Positions 51,538 through 59,656 of a stretch of 64,000 nucleotides of DNA are shown here, piece by piece (within the stretch, counting starts at the first letter, position 1; each line of letters starts with the position of its first letter). The stretch comes from Phytoactinopolyspora mesophila (GTDB lineage Bacteria > Actinomycetota > Actinomycetes > Jiangellales > Jiangellaceae): NCBI RefSeq assembly GCF_010122465.1, contig NZ_WLZY01000001.1:310001-374000 (forward strand), in the 5' to 3' direction. The notes beneath the pieces were generated by a model, which was not told where the DNA came from, made no database searches, and worked only from the letters and a program-made list of their open reading frames with translations. Made by a program: the position numbers and the translations under genes.

Positions 51538-52254
51538 TCACTGGATGAGCGCGGCTCCACGTATCGCGACGTTGATACCGAGGATCAGCAGGAGCAGCGA
51601 GATCGTGCCGGCGCTGTGTTTCATCAGCCATGCCCTCATGCGCTCCAGTTTCGCGTTTACCCGGGTGCCAGCTGCTCGCCTGACTGTCAGGAGGACTGCG
51701 GCGGGAACCGCCATGACGACGACATATCCCGCCAGCACCGACACGCGCACTACGCCGGACACGTCGGCGGACGCGATGATGCCGATCGCGGCCAGGTAGG
51801 GCACCATCGTCGCGACTTCGAGCGCACCCGCCCCGAGCGCGAGGGCAATCGTTGAGCGGGCGCGTGGAGGGCGGGCGCTGATCCGTTCGGTCCATGGGCG
51901 TGTGTCGCCTTCACCGCGAGCCGCACGTATCCGTTCCCGGCGTTTCGGTTCGATGGCGAAGCTGACGACGATGAGCGAGATCCCGATGGCGAGGACGACG
52001 TAGCCGCCTTCGGTGGTCGTGGTGAGGAAGTTGAAGATGCGCTCCCCGGCGGCGTCGATGGCGTACCGGGCGCCGAGCATGAGAACGGCGCCGACGGCGA
52101 AATAGAACCCGGACAGCGCGGCTAGATACAGGATGACGTTCGACGCCGATCGGCGTGAATCGAGCATCAGCCACAGCGGCACGACGAGGGTGCCGATGCT
52201 GGTGCTGTCGATCAGTGCGATGACCGCAAGCGTGGCGATCGTGGTGATGTCCAT
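51538..52254 (-). CDS. SfLAP/GAP-like integral membrane protein
   Basis: A 238-residue membrane protein with about six helices: DITTIATLAVIALIDSTSIGTL opens it and AGTISLLLLILGINVAIRG closes it. The pattern matches the sulfolipid-1-addressing protein (GAP) family of mycobacteria and relatives, which help move lipids or lipid-linked compounds. ATG 52254 follows GAGGGG. It is divergent from a TetR gene across a perfect 30-bp palindrome and is the likely target of that repressor. Confidence 0.75.
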   Translation of the reverse strand: MDITTIATLAVIALIDSTSIGTLVVPLWLMLDSRRSASNVILYLAALSGFYFAVGAVLMLGARYAIDAAGERIFNFLTTTTEGGYVVLAIGISLIVVSFAIEPKRRERIRAARGEGDTRPWTERISARPPRARSTIALALGAGALEVATMVPYLAAIGIIASADVSGVVRVSVLAGYVVVMAVPAAVLLTVRRAAGTRVNAKLERMRAWLMKHSAGTISLLLLILGINVAIRGAALIQ

Positions 52255-52291
52255 GGAGATTCGCCCCTCGATTTCGGCGACCCGGCTCGCG

Positions 52292-52321
52292 GCCAAGTTA
52301 GCACGATCGTGCTAACTTGGC
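52292..52321. promoter_or_regulatory. Perfect 30-bp palindrome, TetR operator candidate
   Basis: The half-site GCCAAGTTAGCACGA is followed directly by its exact reverse complement. It lies between the divergent SfLAP-like and TetR genes and ends 3 bp before the TetR start codon. Length and symmetry suit two TetR dimers or one extended site. Confidence 0.85.
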
Positions 52322-52324
52322 TGA

Positions 52325-52987
52325 GTGACGCGTGCGGAACGGCGACAGCAACGACGTGAAGAGATCGCCCGCGCGGCCTGGACAGTCCTCATGCGCGACG
52401 GTGTACGCGGAGCGTCGGTGCGCGCTGTGCTCGCCGAAGCGCAGATGACGTCGGGGGCGATGCGGTACTACTTTCGCAACCACGACGAACTACTCATCTT
52501 CGCTGCTCAACACGTGCTCGAACAATCCACGGAGAGAATCCGGCGACGCCTTGCCGATCAGGAACTGACCGGTAAAGAACGCGTTGGGGCAGTTCTCGCC
52601 GAGATATTGCCGCTGGATGCCAAGAGGGCCACGGAGATCACCGTGTTCGTTCGCCTCGCGGAGATCGACGACGAGGCCGGGCGCGGCGCGCAGCTCCGTC
52701 GCAGCGCCTACGAAGGATGCCGCTCACTGGCTGAATTCGCCGTCACCGAACTCGCCAGGACCGCCGGGGCAGATCTACCGGCAGAGCTCAAGGATCAGAT
52801 CATCGAACGATTCCACCTGACCCTCGACGGGCTTGCCTACCAGTGTGTGCTCAACCCCGGCCTCCTGGCGTTCGAGGATGTCGCCGCTCGGCTCGCCGGA
52901 CTGCTCGACCATCTGGAGGAAGAAACGAACCGAGGAGCATCTCAAGCGGGCGGATCCGTGGATGTACCGACATCGTGGTGGCCATGA
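52325..52987 (+). CDS. TetR/AcrR-family repressor
   Basis: A 220-residue repressor with the TetR helix-turn-helix: RREEIARAAWTVLMRDGVRGASVRAV, then MTSGAMRYYFRNHDELL. The ligand domain is the TetR_C_6 type (FHLTLDGLAYQCVLNPGLL). GTG 52325 lies 3 bp after the palindrome, leaving no room for a ribosome site, so the mRNA is probably leaderless. The last nine codons and the stop come from, or adjoin, the third 40-bp repeat. Confidence 0.9.
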   Translation: MTRAERRQQRREEIARAAWTVLMRDGVRGASVRAVLAEAQMTSGAMRYYFRNHDELLIFAAQHVLEQSTERIRRRLADQELTGKERVGAVLAEILPLDAKRATEITVFVRLAEIDDEAGRGAQLRRSAYEGCRSLAEFAVTELARTAGADLPAELKDQIIERFHLTLDGLAYQCVLNPGLLAFEDVAARLAGLLDHLEEETNRGASQAGGSVDVPTSWWP

Positions 52988-53004
52988 CCCCCGCGATGTC
53001 GGTA
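52965..53004. repeat. 40-bp palindromic repeat, copy 3, overlapping the TetR stop
   Basis: It begins TACCGACATCG and ends CGATGTCGGTA, a perfect 11-bp terminal inverted repeat. The interior reads like copy 1 in reverse complement (CGCGGGGGTCATGG). The TGA of the TetR gene (52985-52987) lies in its centre. Confidence 0.8.
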
Positions 53005-53089
53005 TTTCCACGCCGGCCGGCGCCCGCGCGCACGGTTCGCGATGGTCGATGCAGACTAGAGTGAGGCTGAGCGCTGCTAGGAGACGGAC

Positions 53090-54724
53090 GTGCATGAGAC
53101 GCTGAGCGCAGCTCGAGAAGCCCATCGCCGACGTGACTGGCAGGCTGCCCGAGACAGCTTCACGGAGGCCGCCGCCGTCGAGCCGCTGTCGGCCGACGAC
53201 GCCTTCGCGCTCGCCGACGCGGCCTGGTGGCTCGGCCTGGTCGATGAGTCGTTGGCGGCGGGGGAGCAGGCGTACCGCCGCTATCTCGACGGAGACCGGC
53301 CCGGGCGCGCCGCGATGGCAGCGATTCACATCGCCGTCGATCTGTTATTGCGCGGGGACGGCGTCCTCGGGTCCGGGTGGCTGCGCCGGGCTCAGCGGCT
53401 CTTGGAAGATCAGTCCGAAGCGCCAGAGCACGGCTACCTGATGTACCTGACCCAGGTCGAGGCGGGTATGGGCGGCCCGGCCTACGACGAGGTGGCGGCC
53501 GCGGCCGCCCGGGTCGGTGTGTTGGGTCGTGAGCATGGCGATCCGAACCTCGTCGCGTTGGGCATCCTCGGGGAAGGCCGGGCCCTGCTCAAACAAGGCC
53601 GGATGGCGGAAGGGTTCGCGCTGCTCGACGAGGCCATGGTGGCTGTGCTCACCGAAGACCTGAGTTCGGAGTGGGCGGGCAACATCTACTGTCACCTCAT
53701 GGCGGCGTGCCACGAGCTGGGGGACGTGCGGCGGGCCGTGGCATGGACTCGAGCGACCAAGGAGTGGCTGCAGACGTTACCCGCCGCGGTGTTGTTCACT
53801 GGTATCTGCCGGGTGCACCGGTCGCAGGTGCTGCAGGCGACTGGAGGCTGGGAAGAGGCCGAAGCGGAAGCGGCGCGGGTCTGCGAGGATCTCGAGCACA
53901 TCCATGTGGCCAGCGCAGCCGAGGCGCACTACCAGGTGGCGGAGCTTTGCCGGCTTCGGGGCTTCTTCGACGATGCCGAGGACGCCTACGAGCAGGCACG
54001 GGCACGTGGGCGCGACCCGCAGCCCGGCTTGGCGTTGCTGCACCTGGCCCGCGGGAGGCCGAAGCTGGCTGCCTCGGCCCTGGAAGCTTCGCTGGCCGGG
54101 ACCGACGACCCGTTGAGACGATTGCCCCTTCGCGCCGCCCAGGTGGAGATCGCGTTGCAGGCCGGGGATTTCGAGCTCGCGGGGCAGGCATGCGACGAGG
54201 TCGCCGCCATCGCTGATCGGTTCGGCTGTGACGGGTTCGTCGCGACCTCGCAGACCAGCCGCGCCGCCTGCTTGCTCGCATCGGGGCAGGCGGAGCCGGC
54301 GCTGGCGCTGCTTCGCACCGCGTGTCGCACGTGGCGCGAGCTCGGGTTGCCCTACGACGCCGCTCGGGCAGGGGTCCTGCTGGCCCGCGCGTGTGCGGCG
54401 GCGGGGGACCGGGACGGTGCGGCGCGAGAGCTCGAGGCGGCCAGGAAACTGTTCGACCGGTTGGGTGCCGTCGGCGACGTCAAGATTGTCGACGGTCTGC
54501 GCGGACATACCCGCAGTGACGTCGGGCTGACAGCTCGAGAGATCGAGGTGCTGGCCGAGGTCGCGGCCGGCCGCACCAACCGCCAGATCGCCGACCGGTT
54601 CGTGATCAGCGAGCGGACGGTAGAGCGTCACCTGTCGAACATCTTCGTGAAGCTGGACTGCGGTTCGCGGACGGCGGCTGCCGCCTACGCCCATGAGCAG
54701 GGCTTGGTGCCTCGCGCCGAGTAA
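53090..54724 (+). CDS. LuxR-family regulator with TPR repeats
   Basis: A 544-residue protein. Residues 1-460 are helical TPR-like repeats (AREAHRRRDWQAARDSFTEAAAVEPLSADDAFALADAAW and similar units). The C-terminal LuxR domain is LTAREIEVLAEVAAGRTNRQIA, then SERTVERHLSNIFVKL. It lacks the ATPase domain of full LAL regulators. GTG 53090 is preceded by AGGAG. It is probably an activator of the following oxidoreductase and methyltransferase genes; the ligand is unknown. Confidence 0.88.
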   Translation: MHETLSAAREAHRRRDWQAARDSFTEAAAVEPLSADDAFALADAAWWLGLVDESLAAGEQAYRRYLDGDRPGRAAMAAIHIAVDLLLRGDGVLGSGWLRRAQRLLEDQSEAPEHGYLMYLTQVEAGMGGPAYDEVAAAAARVGVLGREHGDPNLVALGILGEGRALLKQGRMAEGFALLDEAMVAVLTEDLSSEWAGNIYCHLMAACHELGDVRRAVAWTRATKEWLQTLPAAVLFTGICRVHRSQVLQATGGWEEAEAEAARVCEDLEHIHVASAAEAHYQVAELCRLRGFFDDAEDAYEQARARGRDPQPGLALLHLARGRPKLAASALEASLAGTDDPLRRLPLRAAQVEIALQAGDFELAGQACDEVAAIADRFGCDGFVATSQTSRAACLLASGQAEPALALLRTACRTWRELGLPYDAARAGVLLARACAAAGDRDGAARELEAARKLFDRLGAVGDVKIVDGLRGHTRSDVGLTAREIEVLAEVAAGRTNRQIADRFVISERTVERHLSNIFVKLDCGSRTAAAAYAHEQGLVPRAE

Positions 54725-54879
54725 CAGCGCCGCGCCGAGGCCCCGGACGGTGATAGCGCGACCGCGACGTGTGTGGGTGGTTCCACGTATATGGACGGTC
54801 GCGGTTGGGTGCTAAACCCGATGAGCCGCAAAGGTATCCCCTCGTAGCGTCGACGCATCGACAGCGAGGGGAGAAGCAC

Positions 54880-56241
54880 ATGACCATCGACCTGCACGAA
54901 CGCCTCCGGGGCGACATCATCGAGAAGGACGACGAACGCTACGACGACGCTCGTAAGCTCTACAACGGGATGATCGACAAGCGCCCGCGCACCATAGTGC
55001 GGTGCACGAGCGTCGCCGACGTCATCAACGCGGTTTGTTACGCCCGCGACCTCCACATCCCGATTGCGATCCGAGGCGGCGGCCATAACGGCGCGGGGTT
55101 CGCCACCTGCGACGACGGGGTGGTCATCGACCTGTCACCGATGAAGGGTGTCCACGTCGATCCCCACGAACGCACCGTCCGGGCCGAGCCCGGCTGCACT
55201 CAGGGCGACGTCGATTACGTCACCCACGCCTTCGGGCTGGCTGTTCCCGCTGGCATCGTGTCCTCGACCGGCGTCGCGGGGCTGACGCTGGGTGGCGGGC
55301 ACGGCTACCTCTCGCGACAGCATGGATTGACCATCGACAACCTGCTCGAGGCCGACGTCGTTCTCGCTGACGGACGGTTCGTGACCGCCAGCGAGAGTCA
55401 GCACCCCGACCTGTTCTGGGCGTTGCGTGGCGGAGGCGGGAATTTCGGTGTGGTGACCAGCTTCCGGTACCGGTTGCATCCCGTCACGTCCGTGTACGGC
55501 GGGCCGATCTTCTTTGACATCTCCGACGCTCGTGAGGTCATGCGCTGGTACCGGGAGTTCCTGCCCCAGGCGCCCAAGCGTTTCTCGCCGTTTCTCGGCC
55601 TGAAGAAGGTGCCGTCTGTGGAGGCGTTCCCCAAGGAGTTGTGGGGGCGTCAGATCTGTGCGCTCGTCTGCTGCTTCGACGGTTCCGCGGACGAGGCCGA
55701 GCAAGTGATGCGGCCACTTCGAGCAGAGTTGCCAGCTCCGCTGCTCGACGGGTGTACGACCATGCCGTACCCGCACCTGCAGCGCATGTTCGACCCCCTG
55801 CTGCCGCCGGGCTTGCAGTGGTACTGGAAAGGCGACGTCGTGCGTGAGCTTCCTGACGAGGCCATTGACGTTCACCTCGAACACGCGGCGCAGGCGCCGA
55901 GTGAGCTCTCCCTGATGCACCTCTACCCGATCGACGGCGCGGTGCACGACGTCAGCGTCGCGGATACCGCATGGCAGTTCCGGGATGCGACCTGGTCGAT
56001 GGTGATCGCGGGGATCGATCCGGATCCGGCGCGGGCCGGGGCGCTGACGTCATGGGCGCGGAACTACTGGGAAGCCGTCCATCCATACACGGCGGGAGGC
56101 GCGTACGTGAATTTCATGATGGACGAGGGCCCGGACCGCATCCGCGCCACATACGGGGAGAACTATGCCCGCCTGGTCGAGGTCAAACGGGTCTATGACC
56201 CGGCGAACACGTTCCACCTCAACCAGAACATCCAGGTGTGA
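54880..56241 (+). CDS. FAD-linked oxidoreductase of the BBE family
   Basis: A 453-residue flavoenzyme. The FAD-binding-4 domain has RGGGHNGAGF with His69, the usual site of covalent FAD attachment. The second cysteine seen in bicovalent members is absent (GIVSSTGVAGLTLGGGHG). The C-terminal BBE motif is YARLVEVKRVYDPANTFHLNQNI. It oxidises an alcohol, sugar or alkaloid-like substrate with O2. ATG 54880 follows GAGGGGAG; an in-frame extension upstream to 54769 is rejected. No secretion signal is seen. Confidence 0.9.
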   Translation: MTIDLHERLRGDIIEKDDERYDDARKLYNGMIDKRPRTIVRCTSVADVINAVCYARDLHIPIAIRGGGHNGAGFATCDDGVVIDLSPMKGVHVDPHERTVRAEPGCTQGDVDYVTHAFGLAVPAGIVSSTGVAGLTLGGGHGYLSRQHGLTIDNLLEADVVLADGRFVTASESQHPDLFWALRGGGGNFGVVTSFRYRLHPVTSVYGGPIFFDISDAREVMRWYREFLPQAPKRFSPFLGLKKVPSVEAFPKELWGRQICALVCCFDGSADEAEQVMRPLRAELPAPLLDGCTTMPYPHLQRMFDPLLPPGLQWYWKGDVVRELPDEAIDVHLEHAAQAPSELSLMHLYPIDGAVHDVSVADTAWQFRDATWSMVIAGIDPDPARAGALTSWARNYWEAVHPYTAGGAYVNFMMDEGPDRIRATYGENYARLVEVKRVYDPANTFHLNQNIQV

Positions 56242-56258
56242 CACATCGAGACGGCGGA

Positions 56259-56276
56259 GCCTGCGGGACCGCAGGC
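56259..56276. terminator. Short intercistronic hairpin
   Basis: GCCTGCGG and CCGCAGGC flank GA, giving a compact hairpin in the 61-bp gap between the oxidoreductase and methyltransferase genes. It has no T-run. It might stabilise the upstream mRNA or lower read-through; the role is uncertain. Confidence 0.35.
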
Positions 56277-56302
56277 CCCACGTGTAGTAGGAGGTCTTGG
56301 AA

Positions 56303-57409
56303 ATGAGCGCACCGACGACGACCAACACCCAGACGACGACCGGGGCGCCGCCCGCGCGCGCAGCCGATCCCGAGCGCCTGCAAGCTTTCATCGAGCGCTT
56401 CGCTGCCGATCAAGCGGCGACGATGCACGCCGCGACCCTCGTCGTAGGCGACCGGCTGGGACTCTTCGCGCGACTGGCGGCTATCGGTCCTTGCTCGGCC
56501 CAGGAGCTGGCCGCCGCGACGGAGTGTCATCCCCGGCTCGTACGTGAATGGCTCTCGGCTCAGGTCGCCAGCGCCTACTGCGAACACGACGCGCAGACTG
56601 ACACCTTCTGGCTGACACCCGAACAGACGGCGTGCCTCGCTGATGCGACGAGCCCGACCTATCTACCCGGCGGAACGATAGCCGCGAACTCCAACCACCA
56701 GGACGTCGACCGGGTGGCGCAGGCTTTCCGTGGGGACGGCGGGATCGGCTGGGGCGAGCACCACCCGCACCTGTTCCTTGGAACCCAGCGGTTCTTCGGG
56801 CCGGTCTACCGCGGCAATCTCGTCCAGCACTGGATCCCCGCGCTCGAAGGAGTGCACGAGAAGCTCGTGGCGGGCGGCCGGGTCGCGGATCTCGGCTGTG
56901 GGCACGGGGTCGCGCTGATCCTGCTGGCCGAGGCCTACCCGGAGTCGGCCTTCGCCGGCTTCGACTCACACGCCGGCTCGATCGAGGCCGCTCGGGAAGC
57001 TGCCGCTGAAGCTGGTGTGAGTGACCGAGTGACCTTCGAGGTGGCCGGTGTTGAGGACTTCGGCGGTGCGGATTACGACCTCATCTGCGTGTTCAACGCC
57101 CTGCACGAGTGGGGCGACCCGGTCGGCGCTGCCCGCCGGATCCGCGATGCGCTGGCGCCCGACGGGACGTGGATGTTCACCGAACCGCGGACGGACGAGG
57201 AGCTCACAGAGAGTGTGCGGGCACGGACGTTCTTCTCCGTGTCGACATTCGTGTGTACTCCGAGTGCGCTGGCTCAGGGGGCCGGCGACGCGCTCGGAGC
57301 CCAGGCCGGTGAGTCGCGCCTGCGGCAGGTCACCGAGCAAGCCGGGTTCACCCGGTTCCGCCGCGCCACGGAGACCCCGTCGTTCATGGTGCTCGAAGCC
57401 CGTCCGTAG
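56303..57409 (+). CDS. Winged-helix/SAM-dependent methyltransferase (Rv2258c-like)
   Basis: A 368-residue protein. The N-terminal winged helix for dimerisation and substrate binding covers about residues 25-100 (TLVVGDRLGLFARLAAIGPCSAQELAAA). The methyltransferase domain has RVADLGCGHGVALILLAEAYP and FAGFDSHAGSIEAARE. This layout resembles O-methyltransferases of small-molecule pathways. ATG 56303 is 8 nt from GGAGG; a TTG at 56297 is too close. It is probably co-transcribed with the FAD oxidoreductase. Confidence 0.85.
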   Translation: MSAPTTTNTQTTTGAPPARAADPERLQAFIERFAADQAATMHAATLVVGDRLGLFARLAAIGPCSAQELAAATECHPRLVREWLSAQVASAYCEHDAQTDTFWLTPEQTACLADATSPTYLPGGTIAANSNHQDVDRVAQAFRGDGGIGWGEHHPHLFLGTQRFFGPVYRGNLVQHWIPALEGVHEKLVAGGRVADLGCGHGVALILLAEAYPESAFAGFDSHAGSIEAAREAAAEAGVSDRVTFEVAGVEDFGGADYDLICVFNALHEWGDPVGAARRIRDALAPDGTWMFTEPRTDEELTESVRARTFFSVSTFVCTPSALAQGAGDALGAQAGESRLRQVTEQAGFTRFRRATETPSFMVLEARP

Positions 57410-57480
57410 CGGCGGAGCCGAATGAATGGGCCCGGATCGTTGGTGCACCGGCTGACAGGGGCGGTCGATGTGGTACGTGA

Positions 57481-57690
57481 TTACACGTTCCACGCTGCGT
57501 GCTCGTCTTGCTCTTCTGGTATCAGCAGCCAGCCGGCCGCGTATGCCACTACCGCGGTGCCCAATGTGAAGACAGCGAGCACCACGGCACCCAGGCGCAC
57601 GAGAGTGGCGTCGATCTTGAAGTAGTCGGCGATGGCGGCGCATACTCCGGCGAGCATCCGGCCGCTGCGGGGACGGGTGAGTTTTCTCAT
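57481..57690 (-). CDS. PspC-domain small membrane protein
   Basis: A 69-residue protein: KLTRPRSGRMLAGVCAAIADYF is the PspC signature, followed by one transmembrane helix (LGAVVLAVFTLGTAVVAYAAGWLL) and IPEE. Such proteins sense or buffer envelope stress. ATG 57690 is the start. It stands alone, downstream of the sugar importer genes on the same strand. Confidence 0.9.
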   Translation of the reverse strand: MRKLTRPRSGRMLAGVCAAIADYFKIDATLVRLGAVVLAVFTLGTAVVAYAAGWLLIPEEQDEHAAWNV

Positions 57691-57804
57691 GCCTCCAGCA
57701 TGACTCGGATGGCCGCCTCCGCGCCTCGGGAAGTCACCTGATTGATCCCTGACTCCCGGTCGGGATTCCTGGGGGTCGCCGTGTTGCCGAGCTGGTCCGG
57801 TGTC

Positions 57805-58704
57805 CTATTCCTTGACCGCCCCCGAGGTCAGTCCCTGCACGATCCACTTGCTCGCCAGTGCGAACAGCACCATGGTCGGCAGGATGGTGAGCACCGCGGC
57901 CGCGGACATCGACCCCCAGTTGATGTTGAACGTCGAGATGAACCCGTTCAGCGCTGCGGGGATGGTCCGGTTCTGCTCGGAATGCATGAGCACAACCGAG
58001 AGGAACAGCTCGTTCCATGAATTGACGAAGTTGAAGATGAACGCCGCGATGATGCCCGGGGTCATCACCGGCACAAGCACACGGAAAAGCGCCCCCAGGC
58101 GAGAGCAACCGTCGATCATCGCTGCCTCTTCCAGCGCGTCCGGCACGTTCTCGAAGAAGCCGCGCAGCATTACCGTCGAGAACGGGATGGAGATGGCGAT
58201 GTAGACCAGGATCAGGCCGAACTTGTGGTCGACCATCCCGAGGTCGGACATCATCGAATACAACGGACCCAAGGCGATGAACGCGGGGATCATCTGGGTG
58301 AGCAGAAAGGCGATCATCACCGCGCCTTTACTGCGGAACTCGAACCGCGCGAGCACATAAGCGCTGAACAGCGCGATAAGCGTCGCCGTCGCTCCGGCCA
58401 CCAGCGCCACCAGCGCGGAGTTGCTGAGGAACACCCCGAAGTTGCTGTGGGAGAACAGGCCGCGGTAGTTGTCGATGGACGGCTCGCTCGGCCAGTACTC
58501 GAGCGGGAACCGGTTGATCGATCCCGGCGCCTTGAACGATGTGACGGTGATCCAATACAGCGGGAAGAGGGTGAACACGAGCCACAGGCCGAGGCCGGCC
58601 ACCCGGACTACGCCACCGACGGTGACCCTGCGCCTGGGCTGACCGCCGCGGTCCGGCTCGATCGCCGGCGTCGCCGCGGGCCGTTCGGAGAGCATGGCGG
58701 TCAT
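57805..58704 (-). CDS. CUT1 ABC importer permease, MalG-like
   Basis: A 299-residue permease with about six helices and the EAA loop LEEAAMIDGCSRLGALFRVLVPVM. ATG 58704 overlaps the stop of the partner permease gene (ATGA). It is the last gene of the aminotransferase/importer operon. No ATPase gene is nearby, so a shared MsiK-type ATPase is expected. Confidence 0.88.
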   Translation of the reverse strand: MTAMLSERPAATPAIEPDRGGQPRRRVTVGGVVRVAGLGLWLVFTLFPLYWITVTSFKAPGSINRFPLEYWPSEPSIDNYRGLFSHSNFGVFLSNSALVALVAGATATLIALFSAYVLARFEFRSKGAVMIAFLLTQMIPAFIALGPLYSMMSDLGMVDHKFGLILVYIAISIPFSTVMLRGFFENVPDALEEAAMIDGCSRLGALFRVLVPVMTPGIIAAFIFNFVNSWNELFLSVVLMHSEQNRTIPAALNGFISTFNINWGSMSAAAVLTILPTMVLFALASKWIVQGLTSGAVKE

Positions 58705-59651
58705 CGGCTCGACCTCCGCATCGCGACGAGGTAGAACGTGCAGAAGACACATAGGAATGCGACGACGAACAGCCCTATGGCGCTCGCGAGCCCGTAGTTT
58801 CCTTGCTGCGTGTAGTTGATCATCCAGGTCGTGACGATGTGGGTCTGGTTGGCCGGTCCGCCGCCGGTCATGGCGTAGATGATGTCGGGGAAGTTGAAGA
58901 TCCAGATCACCCGCAGCAGTACGACGAGGTACAAGGTCATGGAGATATACGGGATGATGATCGAGAACAGTTGCCGCACCTTTCCGGCGCCGTCGATGCT
59001 CGCGGCTTCCAGCATCTCGTCCGGAACGGACTGCAGCGCGGCGAGGATCATGATGGCGAAGAAGGTGACGCCGTACCAGATGTTCGCGACGATCACCGAG
59101 AACATCGCCAGTCCCGCGCTGGCGAGCCACGCTACCGGAGTGTCGATGATCCCGACCTTCATGAGCAGGTCATTGATCACGCCGAACTCGGCGTTGAACA
59201 TCCACCGGAACAACATGCCGATCAGGAAGCCGGACACCGCCCAAGGGAAGAACACGAGTGCCTGGTAGACGCCGCGGAAGCGGAACCGTTTACGTAGCGC
59301 CAGAGCGATCGCGAAGCCGATCACGAACTGCGGCACCAGTGACCCGATCACCCACAGCGCGGAGTTGGCCACCACCGTCGGGAAGACGGGGTCGCTCAAG
59401 ATCGTCCTGAAGTTCTGCAGACCGACGAACGGCGTGCTGGTCAGATCCCACAGGTTCCAGTCGAGGAACGCCATCCGCGCACCCTGCAGCATCGGGTAGT
59501 ACGTGAACCAGCACACAAAAACGATCGCCGGTGCGAGGAAGGCGAGGATGGTCAGCGCGTGCCGGCGACCGAATGCCGCCCGGCGCGCGCCGGAGGCGCC
59601 CCGTCCCGCGTGTGCGGCGGGGCGCCTCCGGCCGGAGGTCACTGCGCTCAC
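58701..59651 (-). CDS. CUT1 ABC importer permease, MalF-like
   Basis: A 316-residue permease with about six helices and the EAA loop MLEAASIDGAGKVRQLFSIIIPYI. GTG 59651 is placed 5 bp after the binding-protein stop; GTG 59642 is an alternative. The N-terminal 30 residues are Arg/Ala-rich and cytoplasmic. Confidence 0.86.
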   Translation of the reverse strand: MSAVTSGRRRPAAHAGRGASGARRAAFGRRHALTILAFLAPAIVFVCWFTYYPMLQGARMAFLDWNLWDLTSTPFVGLQNFRTILSDPVFPTVVANSALWVIGSLVPQFVIGFAIALALRKRFRFRGVYQALVFFPWAVSGFLIGMLFRWMFNAEFGVINDLLMKVGIIDTPVAWLASAGLAMFSVIVANIWYGVTFFAIMILAALQSVPDEMLEAASIDGAGKVRQLFSIIIPYISMTLYLVVLLRVIWIFNFPDIIYAMTGGGPANQTHIVTTWMINYTQQGNYGLASAIGLFVVAFLCVFCTFYLVAMRRSSR

Positions 59652-59656
59652 GCGGG

